64,000 bases of DNA from Demequina sp. NBRC 110054 (GCF_002090115.1 NZ_BBRK01000004.1:1962294-2026293), one strand, 5' to 3'. Numbered from the stretch's first letter, positions 46,174-58,274 are shown. The notes: generated from the sequence alone by a model not told the origin. Translations and numbers: made by a program.

Positions 46174-47200
46174 GCTTCCCGAGGTCGAGACGGTCCGTTC
46201 AGGGCTCGACTCCCTCATCACCGGCGCCACGATCCTCGGCGTCGACATCCGCCGCGACAGCTGCGTCCGGCTCCTTCCCGGCGGAGCGGCCGAGTTCTCC
46301 GCCGAGGTCGTCGGCACGCGGATCGACGCGATCGTCCGCCGCGGCAAGTTCATGTGGATGGTCCTCGTCGAACCCGGCGCGGACCACCACGTAGCCGAGG
46401 ACGCTCGCCGGGCCGATCCGGCCATCTCCAGGGACGATGCGCCGGGATCCAGGGACGATGCGCCCGGCCTCTCCCTCAGCGCCCACCTGGGAATGTCGGG
46501 CCAGTTCCGCGTCCACGAGGCCGTGGGCGAGGCGGCCCCCGACCCGCACCCGCACTGCCGGGCCCGCCTCACGCTCGCGCACCCGACGCGAGGGCCGCTG
46601 ACCCTCGACTTCCTCGATCAGCGCACGTTCGGCTACCTCCACGCGGAGCCACTCGTCCCCACGCACGACGAGCTTCCCGCCGGGCAGGGCTCCGACCTCG
46701 CGTGGCTGCCGCAGTCCGTCGCCCATATCGGCCGCGACGTCCTCGATCCGCATCTCGCGCCCCTCGCGGCATCCCGCGCCCTCCGCAAGGGCGCGCGCGG
46801 GATCAAGCAGGTGCTGCTCGACCAGACCGTCGTGAGCGGCATCGGCAACATCTACGCGGACGAGGCGCTCTGGCTTGCGCGCGTCCACCCTCAGCGCCCC
46901 GCGCATGCCGTGTCCGCCGCGCAGGCCCGAGCCCTGCTCGCGGCCACGCGAGAGGTCATGAGCGCCGCGCTCGCCCAGGGCGGCACGAGCTTCGACGCGC
47001 TGTACGTCAACGTCAACGGGGAGTCCGGCTACTTCGACCGCTCGCTCGAGGCCTACGGCCGCGGGGGAGAGCCCTGTGGGCGCTGCGCAAGACCCCTGCG
47101 CAGGGCCATGATCGGTGGCAGAGCGACGCATTGGTGCGCGACATGTCAGCGACGCTGGGCGCCCAAAGCCGGTGACGCATCTTCCAGGCAGTACCATTAA
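46166..47200 (+). CDS. mutM: Formamidopyrimidine-DNA glycosylase with repeat-bearing insertion
   Basis: 344 residues. The TTG at 46166 is the start because it gives (M)PELPEVETV, and Pro2/Glu3 are the catalytic residues after Met removal. C-terminal zinc finger CGRCARPL ... WCATCQRR. Removes oxidised purines (8-oxoG). Compared with about 270-290 residues usually, there is a roughly 40-residue insertion after GKFMWMVLVE, before LSAHLGMSGQF, containing SRDDAPG twice. The insertion is in a loop, so activity is probably kept. Confidence 0.92.
   Translation: MPELPEVETVRSGLDSLITGATILGVDIRRDSCVRLLPGGAAEFSAEVVGTRIDAIVRRGKFMWMVLVEPGADHHVAEDARRADPAISRDDAPGSRDDAPGLSLSAHLGMSGQFRVHEAVGEAAPDPHPHCRARLTLAHPTRGPLTLDFLDQRTFGYLHAEPLVPTHDELPAGQGSDLAWLPQSVAHIGRDVLDPHLAPLAASRALRKGARGIKQVLLDQTVVSGIGNIYADEALWLARVHPQRPAHAVSAAQARALLAATREVMSAALAQGGTSFDALYVNVNGESGYFDRSLEAYGRGGEPCGRCARPLRRAMIGGRATHWCATCQRRWAPKAGDASSRQYH
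46431..46461 (+). repeat. Tandem 21-base repeat inside mutM
   Basis: Two direct copies of CCAGGGACGATGCGCC, 21 bases apart, encode SRDDAPG twice in the extra loop of mutM. Each carries the dispersed word GGGACGATGC. Confidence 0.8.
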
Positions 47201-47204
47201 TTTC

Positions 47205-47822
47205 ATGTCTGACATCACAGTCCTGGTCCTCGACGACCACGAGGTCGTGCGTCGCGGCATCTGCGACATCCTCGATCGCGCCGAGGGAGTCACCGTCGTG
47301 GCCGAGGCCTCTTCGGTCGCACAGGCGACGCGTCGCGCCGACGCCGTGCGTCCGCAGGTGATCCTGTCCGACCTGCGCCTGCCCGACGGCACGGGCCTCG
47401 ACGTGATCAACCACGTGCGCGAGAAGCTCCAGGACACGCGCGTCGTGGTGCTGACCTCGTATGACGACGACGACGCTAAGGCCGCGGCCCGCTCCGCCGG
47501 CGCCGACGTCTTCCTCGCGAAGACCGCGAGCAGCGCGGAGGTGCTACAGGCCGTCAAGGACGCCGCGACCGGCCGCGAGCACGGTCAGCACATCGACGTG
47601 CACGAGGACGACATGCTGTCGCGCCTCACGCCGATGGAGCGTCGCGTGCTGACCCTCGTGGGTCAGGGCCTCGCGAACCGTGAGATCGCCACGGAGCTCG
47701 GCATCGCCGAGAAGACCGTGAAGAACCACGTCACGAGCGTGCTCGCCAAGATGGGTCTTCAGCGCCGCACGCAGGTCGTCGCGTGGGCGACCGCGCGACG
47801 CGCGCAGTCCTTCCGAGGCTAG
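47205..47822 (+). CDS. DevR/DosR-type response regulator
   Basis: 205 residues from the ATG at 47205. Receiver domain with Asp10-Asp11 and phospho-acceptor Asp56 (ILSDLRLPDG), then LuxR/NarL-type HTH (LTPMERRVLTLVGQGLANREIATELGIAEKTVKNHV). It converges on the GAF histidine kinase gene, its probable partner. DosR-like binding sites occur upstream of cydA. Confidence 0.87.
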   Translation: MSDITVLVLDDHEVVRRGICDILDRAEGVTVVAEASSVAQATRRADAVRPQVILSDLRLPDGTGLDVINHVREKLQDTRVVVLTSYDDDDAKAAARSAGADVFLAKTASSAEVLQAVKDAATGREHGQHIDVHEDDMLSRLTPMERRVLTLVGQGLANREIATELGIAEKTVKNHVTSVLAKMGLQRRTQVVAWATARRAQSFRG

Positions 47823-47895
47823 GAGTCTCCGCGTTCGGGGGCCTGCCCGCGCTCAGCGACCACGCCGCCGCGCACAGGCCGGCAGCCCGCGTGGG

Positions 47896-49500
47896 CTACG
47901 CCTCGACGTTCCATTCCGCGGCGGTGCCGGGGCGCGTCGCGCCGGGCCGCACGGGTGAGAGCGTGAACGTGCCCTGACGGCGGATCGCGCGGTTGGCGAG
48001 GTTGGACGTTCCCGAGTGGCGCTTGGTCGCCCCTGCAGGCCCGATCCCGTCGTCCGTGATCGAGATGACGAAGCGCCCCGTCGGCGCCACGATCGACACC
48101 GTGACCGCGGTCGCCTCAGCGTGACGCGACACGTTGGACAGCAGCTCGCGCACGACCGCCACCGCATCGTCCGAGAGCGACGGGTCCGCGGCGGTCGCGG
48201 TCGCGACATCCTCCCAGTCGACGGAGATGGTGGGAGTGAAGCCCATCGAGTCCTGCGCGAGCACGAACTCGCGGCGCAGGCGCTCCGACAGCGGCTCCGA
48301 GGTCCGCTCGCCCGCGAGCGTGCCCATCACGGAGCGGACCTCGCGCTGCGCGCGCTTGACGTGGTCGAGCGTCGACAGCAGCCGTGGTCGGAACTCCGCG
48401 GGGACGTTCGAGGCGATCGTCTCGAGCTGGATCGCCGTCGCGAACAGCTCCTGCGACACGAAGTCGTGCAGGTCGTCGGCGATGCGCTCGCGCTCCTCGA
48501 GCATGTGGGACACGTTCTTCACGTGCGCGAGCTCGGCGAAGGACAGCGCCATCGCGGCCTGGCTCGCGAAGCGCTGCGCGGTGGACAGATCGTTCTGATC
48601 GAACGCGGCCATGCCGGGCTCGCGCCACAGCATGAGCAGTCCCGACGTCTTGCCCTCGGAGTGCAGCGGCGCGTACAGCGTCGGACCGAACGCGCGCACC
48701 GCGGGCAGCACCGTCCCGCCCGGGGGCTCCGCCGCGACGACGCCCTCTCCCGAGCGGATGATCGTGAGCGCGTGCCCGTCCTCGGGAAGCACCTGGCCGA
48801 GCAGCTCGTCGGCGCGGTTGCCGAGGGTGAACTCCATGACCCATTCCTCGCCCACGCCGGGGAGGACGAGCGAGGCGGAGGTCGCGCCCGCGAGCTCCGC
48901 CGCCGCCTGGACGATGCGCTCGAAGGCCTCCTCGTCGCCCGGGTCCGCGAGGAGCTGGGTCGTGATGTCCTGGGACGCGGTGAGCCACTTCTCGCGCGCG
49001 ATCGCTGCCTCGTAGAGCTGCGCGTTGTCGATCGCGGACGCGGCCGCGGAGGCGAGGGCGAGGACGATCTGCTGGTCGCGCGCGGTGAAGCCACCCTGCT
49101 TGCTCGCGAGGTAGAGGTAGCCGAACAGCTCGTCGCGGACCACAAGCGCCGCGCCCAGGAACGAGCCCATCGGCGGGTGACCGTCGGGCAGGCCCCGGAA
49201 CGCGGGGTGCTTCGTGAGCTCGTCGATCACGAGGCAGCCCTCGAACGGGATCTGCGCGAGCGTGCCGACCGCGTTGGGCGCGCGACCGATGTGGGCCATC
49301 ACGCCCTCGGGCATGCCGTGATAGCGGAACTCCACCGAGACGCCGTCGCCGTCCAGGATGTTGATCGCGGCCATCGGGGCGCCGGTGTGGACCGTCGCGG
49401 CGTCCAGGAACTTGTCCAGGACGTCCTTGAGGTCGAGCCGGTTCATCCCGACGATGGCATCGGTCAGTGCGTCGGACACAGCCTGATTCTCCTCACTCAC
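47896..49500 (-). CDS. DevS/DosS-type two-GAF sensor histidine kinase
   Basis: 534 residues, no membrane segment. First GAF about residues 20-165 includes GHPPMGSFLG; the HPPM histidine matches the position of the haem ligand in mycobacterial DevS/DosT as I recall. Second GAF about residues 190-330. HisKA_3 with phospho-acceptor His345 (ADDLHDFVSQELF), then an HATPase with ELLSNVSRHA. Overlaps the cydC stop by 8 bases, so it is made together with cytochrome bd. Predicted haem-based redox/O2 sensor; not proven by sequence. Confidence 0.83.
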   Translation of the reverse strand: MSEENQAVSDALTDAIVGMNRLDLKDVLDKFLDAATVHTGAPMAAINILDGDGVSVEFRYHGMPEGVMAHIGRAPNAVGTLAQIPFEGCLVIDELTKHPAFRGLPDGHPPMGSFLGAALVVRDELFGYLYLASKQGGFTARDQQIVLALASAAASAIDNAQLYEAAIAREKWLTASQDITTQLLADPGDEEAFERIVQAAAELAGATSASLVLPGVGEEWVMEFTLGNRADELLGQVLPEDGHALTIIRSGEGVVAAEPPGGTVLPAVRAFGPTLYAPLHSEGKTSGLLMLWREPGMAAFDQNDLSTAQRFASQAAMALSFAELAHVKNVSHMLEERERIADDLHDFVSQELFATAIQLETIASNVPAEFRPRLLSTLDHVKRAQREVRSVMGTLAGERTSEPLSERLRREFVLAQDSMGFTPTISVDWEDVATATAADPSLSDDAVAVVRELLSNVSRHAEATAVTVSIVAPTGRFVISITDDGIGPAGATKRHSGTSNLANRAIRRQGTFTLSPVRPGATRPGTAAEWNVEA

Positions 49501-51199
49501 GCAGGTCCACCCGCCTTTCCGCGTACTCGAGCGGGGACTCGTGATGCGTGACGAGGACCACGATACGGCCCTGCGCCGTCAAAGCCTGGACGACGGACCG
49601 GAGCGCGTCCTGCCCGGCCGCGTCGAGGTGCTCGGCGGGCTCGTCGATGAGGAGGACGGGGGCCGGGTGCAGCATCGTCCTCGCGAGCAGCAGGCGACGC
49701 CGCTCGCCTCCGGACACCGTGTGCCCGCCCGAGCCGATCGTGGTGTCGATCCCGTCCGGGAGCGCGGCGATCCACGGGCCTAGGCCCACGGTGTCGAGGG
49801 CGTCGAGCGCCTGGGCGGGTGTCACGTCGCCTCGCGCGACCCGCAGGTTCTCGAGCACCGTCGTGCCGAACACGTGGGCGTCCTCTGACGTGAGCGCGAT
49901 GCGATGGCCAGTGTCCGACGGCGTCACGGGGGCGCCATCGAGCGTGACCGCACCACCGTGGGGGCGGATCGCGCCCGCGATCGCGAGCAGCAGCGTCGAC
50001 TTGCCGATCCCCGACGGTCCCACGATCGCGAGGGTCTGCCCGGGGTGGAGCGCCTCGGTGAGCGGCCGCGTGGGGGTCATGCCGGGCCAGGCCACGGAGA
50101 GCGCGTCGAGGCTCAGCTCGGACACGGACGATGCGGCGGTCGCGTCGGGGGAGTCGGTGGGCTCGGAGTCGCGCGCCTGAGCGAACGCGGTGCCTTCGAG
50201 CGGCGCCGCGAGCTCCTCGATGCGGCGCGCGGCCGCGCGCGAGCGGTGGAGCTGCAGCACGGCCGCGGGCACCACTCCCACGGCTTCGAACGCCGCGAGC
50301 GGAAGCAGCGCGACGACCGTGCCCCACGGGCCCGACACGGTGCCGGCGCCGATCGCGACGACGGCGAGCCAGACGCCGCCGATGACGGCGAGGCCCTGGC
50401 TGAGCGTGAGCAGGGCCGCGGCGGCCGCGCCGGGCCGCGCCTCGGCCTCGAGAGCGGACTCGGCCTTCGCGTTGGCCGCGCGCACCTCCGCGAGGGACTC
50501 GTCGGTGGTGCCCCAGATCCGGTGCTCGGCGGCGGACTCGATCGCCGCGAGCGATGCGGTGGCGACCTCGGCGTGCGCGGCGACGCCCGCCTCGGCCGCG
50601 ACCTTGGCCTGGCGCGAGGTGAGGGCCGCGGTGCCCAGCCCGGCGAGGATCAGGCAGGCCGCGAGCACGAGGCCGGCGACCGGCAGGATGACGCCGACGA
50701 TCGCGACCGAGATCGCGCTCACGGTGAGGGCCACCCCGGTAGGGATGATCGCGCGCACGACGGCGTCTCCGACGGCGTCCAGATCGGTGCCGATACGCGC
50801 GATGATGTCGCCGCGCCGCAGGGTGAGCACGCGTCCCGCGCCCGCGGCGGCGAGCCGCTCGTACGTGCGCTCGCGCAGCTCGACCATGCCCCGCAGCGCC
50901 GTGTCGTGGCTCGCGAGGCGCTCGAGGTAGCGGAACAGCCCGCGTGAGATGCCGAAGAAGCGCACGATCACCGCGGCGAGCGCGAGGTCGGCGGGCGAGG
51001 GCATCTCGGCGGCCTTCGCGATGAGCCAGGCGGCGACGGCCGAGAGTCCGACCGCGGAGCCGAGCGCCATGGTCCCCGCGAGCGTCGCGCGGATGACGGG
51101 CCAGGGGCGCACCCCGGTGTCGCGGAGCGCGGCGCGGAGCGCGCGGCCCTCCCCGACGATTCCGGTCGAGTCGACCCTCACGTGGCTCGCGGCGGTCAT
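49493..51199 (-). CDS. cydC: Thiol reductant ABC exporter subunit CydC
   Basis: 568 residues. Six-span ABC half-transporter with Walker A GPSGIGKST and signature VSGGERRR. With CydD it exports glutathione/cysteine-type thiols required for cytochrome bd assembly. Overlaps cydD upstream and the kinase gene downstream. Confidence 0.93.
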   Translation of the reverse strand: MTAASHVRVDSTGIVGEGRALRAALRDTGVRPWPVIRATLAGTMALGSAVGLSAVAAWLIAKAAEMPSPADLALAAVIVRFFGISRGLFRYLERLASHDTALRGMVELRERTYERLAAAGAGRVLTLRRGDIIARIGTDLDAVGDAVVRAIIPTGVALTVSAISVAIVGVILPVAGLVLAACLILAGLGTAALTSRQAKVAAEAGVAAHAEVATASLAAIESAAEHRIWGTTDESLAEVRAANAKAESALEAEARPGAAAAALLTLSQGLAVIGGVWLAVVAIGAGTVSGPWGTVVALLPLAAFEAVGVVPAAVLQLHRSRAAARRIEELAAPLEGTAFAQARDSEPTDSPDATAASSVSELSLDALSVAWPGMTPTRPLTEALHPGQTLAIVGPSGIGKSTLLLAIAGAIRPHGGAVTLDGAPVTPSDTGHRIALTSEDAHVFGTTVLENLRVARGDVTPAQALDALDTVGLGPWIAALPDGIDTTIGSGGHTVSGGERRRLLLARTMLHPAPVLLIDEPAEHLDAAGQDALRSVVQALTAQGRIVVLVTHHESPLEYAERRVDLRE

Positions 51200-52800
51200 G
51201 CGTCGACCTCCTCGGCAGTGCGGGACTCGACCGTGAGCACCGCCTCGGCGTCGCGGACGACGTCGGGCTCATGCGTGGCCACGACCACGGTGGCCCCGGC
51301 GTCGGCGAGCGCGCGGATCTGTGCGACCACCTCGGCTCGCGAGGCGGGGTCGAGGTGTGCCGTCGGCTCGTCGAGCAGGATGAGGGGCCGTCCTGAGGCG
51401 AGCGCGCGGGAGAGAGCCTTGCGCTGGCGCTGGCCGAGCGACAGCCGTCGTCCCTCGGGCCCGAGGTCCGGGCGCTGCGGCACCCACGCGATCTGCGAGG
51501 TCCACGAGTCCAGCTCCACGACGACCTTGCCGTCACGCGAGACCGGCGCGGAGCCCGCATCGGACTCGAGCGTCACGGTGCCCGAGGTGGCGGGCAGCAG
51601 GCCCGCGAGGGCCAGCAGGAGCGTCGACTTCCCCGAGCCGTTCGGGCCCACGACCGCGGTGACGGTGCCGGGCTCGCAGCGCATCGTCGCGCCGCACGGG
51701 GCCTCGCGTCGGCCGTCAGGCGTGAGCACGCCGAGGCCTGTGGCGACGAGCGCGCCGGTGGAGACCTCGGGCGCCGGAGCGTCGCCGCCGGCGGCGGGGA
51801 TCGGCTCGTCGAGGATCTCGAACGCGGCGTCGGCCGCCGCGAGGCCGTCCGCCGACGCGTGGAAGTGCATGCCGACGTTGCGCAGCGGCAGGTAGACCTC
51901 GGGCGCGAGGATGAGGACCGCGAGCCCCGTCTCGATCCCGACCCCGCCCGCCACGAGGCGGAAGCCCATCGTCACGGCGACGATCGCGACGGACAGCGTC
52001 GTCAGCAGCTCGAGGACCATCCCTGACAGGAAGGCCACACGGAGGGAGCCCATGGTGGCCTTGCGGTGGGCCTCCCCGAGCTCGCGCACGCGCGCGGCGG
52101 GACCGTTCTCGCGGCCGAGGGCCTTGAGCGTCGGCACTCCAGCGATGAGGTCCAGCGTGCGCGTGCCGAGCGTCTGCATCGCCTCGAGGTGGCGTGCGGA
52201 CCTCTCTCGCGTGACGAGGCCGACCAGGATCATGAAGATCGGGATCAGGGGGAGCGTGAGTCCCACGATGAGCGCCGAGATCCAGTCGAGCCCGAGCACG
52301 AGCACGAGCAGGATCGGGGTGAGCGTGGCCGCGAGGCCCAGCTGGGGAAGGTAGCGCACGAAGTAGGGGAGCAGGTCATCGAGGCCGCGCGTCACGACGG
52401 TGACGACCTCAGCCCCGCGTCCCGACGCGATCCACCTCGGTCCCATCGCCGCGGCGTGCTCGACGACCTGGGAGCGCAGCTCGGAGATGACCCGCGAGCC
52501 CGCGCGGTGCGCGAGCCGCTCCTGCACCCACGAGACGGCGGTGCGCAACGCCACGACCGTCGCGAGCAGTGGCAGCCCCACCGCGAGCTCGCGGGCGGAC
52601 TCGGGCACGAGCACGCCGACCCAGCCGAGCCCGTCCTCGGTGAGCGGGGACGGTGCCAGAAGCGGTGCGAGCAGGCGCGCGATGACGAACGCTTGGAACG
52701 CGACGAGAAGGGCCGTGAGAAGGCCGAGGCCCGCCGTCACAAGGATGTAGCGGCGGGCCGGGCCGATCCGCACGACCAGGCGCGGATCGATGGGTTTCAT
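51196..52800 (-). CDS. cydD: Thiol reductant ABC exporter subunit CydD
   Basis: 534 residues. Membrane domain then Walker A GPNGSGKST and signature LSLGQRQR. Heterodimer partner of CydC. Begins 10 bases after cydB. Confidence 0.93.
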   Translation of the reverse strand: MKPIDPRLVVRIGPARRYILVTAGLGLLTALLVAFQAFVIARLLAPLLAPSPLTEDGLGWVGVLVPESARELAVGLPLLATVVALRTAVSWVQERLAHRAGSRVISELRSQVVEHAAAMGPRWIASGRGAEVVTVVTRGLDDLLPYFVRYLPQLGLAATLTPILLVLVLGLDWISALIVGLTLPLIPIFMILVGLVTRERSARHLEAMQTLGTRTLDLIAGVPTLKALGRENGPAARVRELGEAHRKATMGSLRVAFLSGMVLELLTTLSVAIVAVTMGFRLVAGGVGIETGLAVLILAPEVYLPLRNVGMHFHASADGLAAADAAFEILDEPIPAAGGDAPAPEVSTGALVATGLGVLTPDGRREAPCGATMRCEPGTVTAVVGPNGSGKSTLLLALAGLLPATSGTVTLESDAGSAPVSRDGKVVVELDSWTSQIAWVPQRPDLGPEGRRLSLGQRQRKALSRALASGRPLILLDEPTAHLDPASRAEVVAQIRALADAGATVVVATHEPDVVRDAEAVLTVESRTAEEVDA

Positions 52801-52809
52801 TCGATGAGG

Positions 52810-53841
52810 TTACTTCTTCAGGAAGGTGAGCTCGTTGTGCTCGGGGATGTGGTCGGTGCTGATGCGGCGACGGAAGACCCAGTACGACCAGGCCTGGTAG
52901 GCCAGGACGATCGGGGTCATGATCACCGCGACCCACGTCATCACCATGAGCGTGTAGTCCGAGGACGACGCGTTGTCGACCGTGAGCGACAGCGACGGGT
53001 CGATCGAGGACGGCATGACATCGGGGTACATCGAGCCGAAGATCAGCACGACGGCGCCGACGACGACCACCGAGTTCGCGATGAACGCCTTGCCGAAGCT
53101 CTCGGTGCGCGAGAACCACACGACTGCCACGAGGCCGAGCGCGGCGACGACGACGGCCGCCCAGGTCCACGGCTCCGAGTAGGCCAGCTGGGCCCAGATC
53201 GCCCACACGGCTGCGATCAGCAGCGAGGCGATCGACACCTTCTTGGCGAAATCGGCCGCGCGCTGCGAGAACTCTCCCGAGGTCTTGAGCGCGAGGAAGA
53301 TCGCGCCGTGCGTGAGGAAGAGTGCGAGCGTCACGAGGCCGCCGAGGAGCGCGAACGGGCTGAGCAGGTCGAAGAAGTTGCCGACGTACTCGAGGTTGCC
53401 GTCGACCTCATCGATCGGCACGCCGCGCACGAGGTTGGCGAACGCGACGCCCCACAGGATCGAGGGGATCCAGGCCGAGCCGATGATCGCCCAGTCCCAG
53501 CGCTGACGCCACTTCTCGTCGTTGATCTTGCCGCGGTACTCGATCGCCACGGCGCGCACGATGAGCGCTACGAGGATCAGCAGCAACGGCAGGTAGAAGC
53601 CGGAGAACAGGGTGGCGTACCACTCGGGGAACGCCGCGAACGTGGCGCCTCCCGCGGTGAGCAGCCACACCTCGTTGCCGTCCCACACGGGGCCGATCGT
53701 GTTGAGCGCGACGCGGCGCTCCTTGTTGTTCTTCGCGAGCAGGCCCATGAGCATGCCGACTCCGAAGTCGAAGCCCTCGAGGACGAGGTAGCCGGTCCAC
53801 AGGACCGCGATGAGGAGGAACCAGACGAGTGCGAGATCCAT
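52810..53841 (-). CDS. cydB: Cytochrome bd oxidase subunit II
   Basis: 343 residues, about eight membrane segments. LVLEGFDFGVGMLMGLL and GPVWDGNEVWLLTAGGATFAAFP are diagnostic. Begins 12 bases after cydA. Confidence 0.96.
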   Translation of the reverse strand: MDLALVWFLLIAVLWTGYLVLEGFDFGVGMLMGLLAKNNKERRVALNTIGPVWDGNEVWLLTAGGATFAAFPEWYATLFSGFYLPLLLILVALIVRAVAIEYRGKINDEKWRQRWDWAIIGSAWIPSILWGVAFANLVRGVPIDEVDGNLEYVGNFFDLLSPFALLGGLVTLALFLTHGAIFLALKTSGEFSQRAADFAKKVSIASLLIAAVWAIWAQLAYSEPWTWAAVVVAALGLVAVVWFSRTESFGKAFIANSVVVVGAVVLIFGSMYPDVMPSSIDPSLSLTVDNASSSDYTLMVMTWVAVIMTPIVLAYQAWSYWVFRRRISTDHIPEHNELTFLKK

Positions 53842-53853
53842 GATGGCGGCTCC

Positions 53854-55323
53854 TTAGTACGCGAAGGAGAGCGGCTTGGAGCCGTCCTCGTCGACGGTGG
53901 GCTCCTCGACCTGCGGGGCGCCCTCGATGGTGTAGCGGTGCAGGAGGCGGTACCAGAAGACCGCGAGCACTCCGTAGACGAGCGTGAACACGACCAGCGA
54001 GAACGCGACCTCGCCCGCGGAGACGCCGGGGGAGTACCCCGACTGCGTGAGCAGGAACACCATGTCGGAGCCCGTCGGGTTCGGGGCGACCACGAACGGC
54101 TGTCGTCCCATCTCGGTGAAGATCCAGCCGAAGCTCGCCGCGAGATAGGGCATCGGCAGCGACACGAGCGCGAGGGTCTTCATCCACGGCTTGGTCGTAT
54201 AGCCGCCCTTGCGGGTGAACCAGAGGATTGTGAGCGCGAGCGCCGCGGAGAACACCGCGAGGCCGATCATGAGGCGGAACGACCAGTAGGTCACCAGCAG
54301 GTTCGGGCGGTAGGTGATCTCCTCACCGTTCGCGTCCGTCGCGCCATACGTCTCGGCGTACTGCTCCTGGAGGTCGTACAGGCCGGGGATCTCCGCGTTG
54401 AAGTCGTTCGTGAACAGGAACGACGTGAAGCACGGGATCTCGATGAGGTGCGTGACCGACTCGGGCTCGTCGCCGGCGAGGTTGCCGATCGCGAGCAGCG
54501 AGAACGGGGCGCACGAGGTGGTCTCCATGAGGCCCTCGGCCGCGGCCATCTTGATGGGCTGCTGCTCGGCGAGGAGCTTGCCCTGGACGTCACCGGAGAT
54601 GATCACGCCGACGCCCGAGAGGATCATGACCCAGGCGCCGAAACGGGCGGCGGTGCGGTACATGTTCAGATCGGGGTGCGCGGAGTCCTCGCGGTGCCTG
54701 CGGACCATCCAGTAGACCGCGATGCCCGCGACGAACGTGCCGGCCACGAGGAACGCGGTCGAGATCACGTGCGGGAACGCCGCAAGCGTGGTGTTGTTCG
54801 TGAGCACCTCGAGGATCGAGGTCATCTCGGCGCGGCCGGTCTCCTCGTTGTACTCGGCACCGACCGGGTGCTGCATCCAGGAGTTCGCCGCGATGATGAA
54901 GTAGGCCGACAGCGTCGAGCCGATCGCGAAGGCCCACACCGTCATGAGGTGGAGCTTCTTGGGCAGCTTGTCCCATCCGAAGATCCACAGGCCCAGGAAC
55001 GTCGACTCGAGGAAGAACGCGAGCAGCGCCTCCATCGCGAGCGGCGCTCCGAAGATGTCACCGACGAAGCGCGAGTAGTTCGACCAGTTCATGCCGAACT
55101 GGAACTCCTGCACGATTCCGGTCGCGATGCCCAGCGAGAAGTTGATCAACAGCAGCTTGCCGTAGAACTTCGTCAGCCTGAGCCACTTCTCGTCTCCGGT
55201 CCGGACCCACGCCGTCTGCATGATCGCCACGAGGACGGACAGGCCGATGGTGAGCGGGACCAGGACGAAGTGGTAGACGGTGGTGATACCGAACTGCCAC
55301 CGGGCTAGCTCGAGCGCCTCCAT
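53854..55323 (-). CDS. cydA: Cytochrome bd oxidase subunit I
   Basis: 489 residues from the ATG at 55323 (AAAGGAGGG upstream). His18 (VYHFVL) is a haem b595/d-region ligand, HVISTAFLV carries the b558 histidine, and MGRQPFVV is conserved. The Q-loop is the short type. Quinol:O2 oxidoreductase with high O2 affinity. First gene of cydABDC-kinase. Confidence 0.96.
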   Translation of the reverse strand: MEALELARWQFGITTVYHFVLVPLTIGLSVLVAIMQTAWVRTGDEKWLRLTKFYGKLLLINFSLGIATGIVQEFQFGMNWSNYSRFVGDIFGAPLAMEALLAFFLESTFLGLWIFGWDKLPKKLHLMTVWAFAIGSTLSAYFIIAANSWMQHPVGAEYNEETGRAEMTSILEVLTNNTTLAAFPHVISTAFLVAGTFVAGIAVYWMVRRHREDSAHPDLNMYRTAARFGAWVMILSGVGVIISGDVQGKLLAEQQPIKMAAAEGLMETTSCAPFSLLAIGNLAGDEPESVTHLIEIPCFTSFLFTNDFNAEIPGLYDLQEQYAETYGATDANGEEITYRPNLLVTYWSFRLMIGLAVFSAALALTILWFTRKGGYTTKPWMKTLALVSLPMPYLAASFGWIFTEMGRQPFVVAPNPTGSDMVFLLTQSGYSPGVSAGEVAFSLVVFTLVYGVLAVFWYRLLHRYTIEGAPQVEEPTVDEDGSKPLSFAY

Positions 55324-55366
55324 GCCAGTGCCCTCCTTTGTAGATGCGTCAAGAAAAACTACCGAG

Positions 55367-55399
55367 GGGACGATCGTCCCACCACGGGACCAAGGTCCC
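55367..55399 (-). promoter_or_regulatory. Two DosR-box-like palindromes upstream of cydA
   Basis: GGGACGATCGTCCC (55367-55380) and GGGACCAAGGTCCC (55386-55399) share GGGAC-N4-GTCCC and lie 19 bases apart, 44 to 76 bases upstream of the cydA ATG. The mycobacterial DosR consensus has the same core. Their location beside a DevRS-type pair supports activation of cydABDC on low O2. Confidence 0.65.
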
Positions 55400-55807
55400 G
55401 ACCTTCCGTCGGGGCCCAGGCGCGATGCCCCCAGCATCCCAAGTTCAGGGACCGAGTGCCACCGGCACGGCGGGCCGTGACCAGTTCGTGTCCTTCGGCG
55501 CGCGTGGCGCCGCCCGGAGCCTCCGGCGGGGCCATGGCTCGGGCGCCCTCGCGCGCGTGTCCTGTGAATTCTGGGACGTCTGTGACACAATGGTCCGCAG
55601 GTCAGCACCCGTCCACACCGGGTGCAAACCGCGCGACAGACGCAGCGACTGCGTTGCCGCCGGTCCTGACACGGTCCCGCACGGCTACCGCCGCACGCGG
55701 CGACATCGGGGGCGCGGCGCACGCACAGCGCCGCTGTCAGCCGCGACCGACAGACTTCCGCGGTCACAGAGAGTGATCCGCGACCGACGACACGTTCGAG
55801 GTCGGGT
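55400..55807. other. Long leader region of the RNase E/G gene
   Basis: About 400 bases divergent to cydA and upstream of rne. No gene is seen. A CACAAT near 55586 after TGTGA could be a -10, without a clear -35. A long untranslated leader would fit RNase E autoregulation, but this is inference. Confidence 0.3.
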
Positions 55808-58162
<2,355 letters not shown>

Positions 58163-58180
58163 GAAACCTCGCGCGTCGGT

Positions 58181-58210
58181 TTGACCGACGTCGGGGGCAG
58201 CGGGTAATCT
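58181..58210 (+). promoter_or_regulatory. rplU-rpmA promoter
   Basis: -35 TTGACC, 18-base spacer, -10 TAATCT, about 115 bases before rplU. The leader between holds two hairpins. Confidence 0.6.
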
Positions 58211-58213
58211 AGA

Positions 58214-58274
58214 CTGTCGGCGCGACAGCGCCTCAAAGCCCTGCCTGCGCCCTCTGGGGAGCGGCTGCGGCAGG
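58214..58274 (+). promoter_or_regulatory. Structured leader of rplU
   Basis: Two stems: CTGTCG-GCG-CGACAG (58214-58228) and CCTGCC ... GGCAGG (58240-58274). Placement in front of the L21 gene suggests autogenous ribosomal-protein control, by analogy with other L21 leaders; not matched to a known family. Confidence 0.4.

Noticed and set aside
52066..55308. Very long open frame antisense to cydABD (over 1000 codons)
   Set aside because: Composed of Arg/Glu/Asp/His-rich residues typical of antisense frames in high-GC DNA; cydA, cydB and cydD on the other strand are certain.
55560..55600. CRP-like TGTGA site upstream of rne
   Set aside because: Only one half-site is good and the spacing is wrong for a CRP palindrome.
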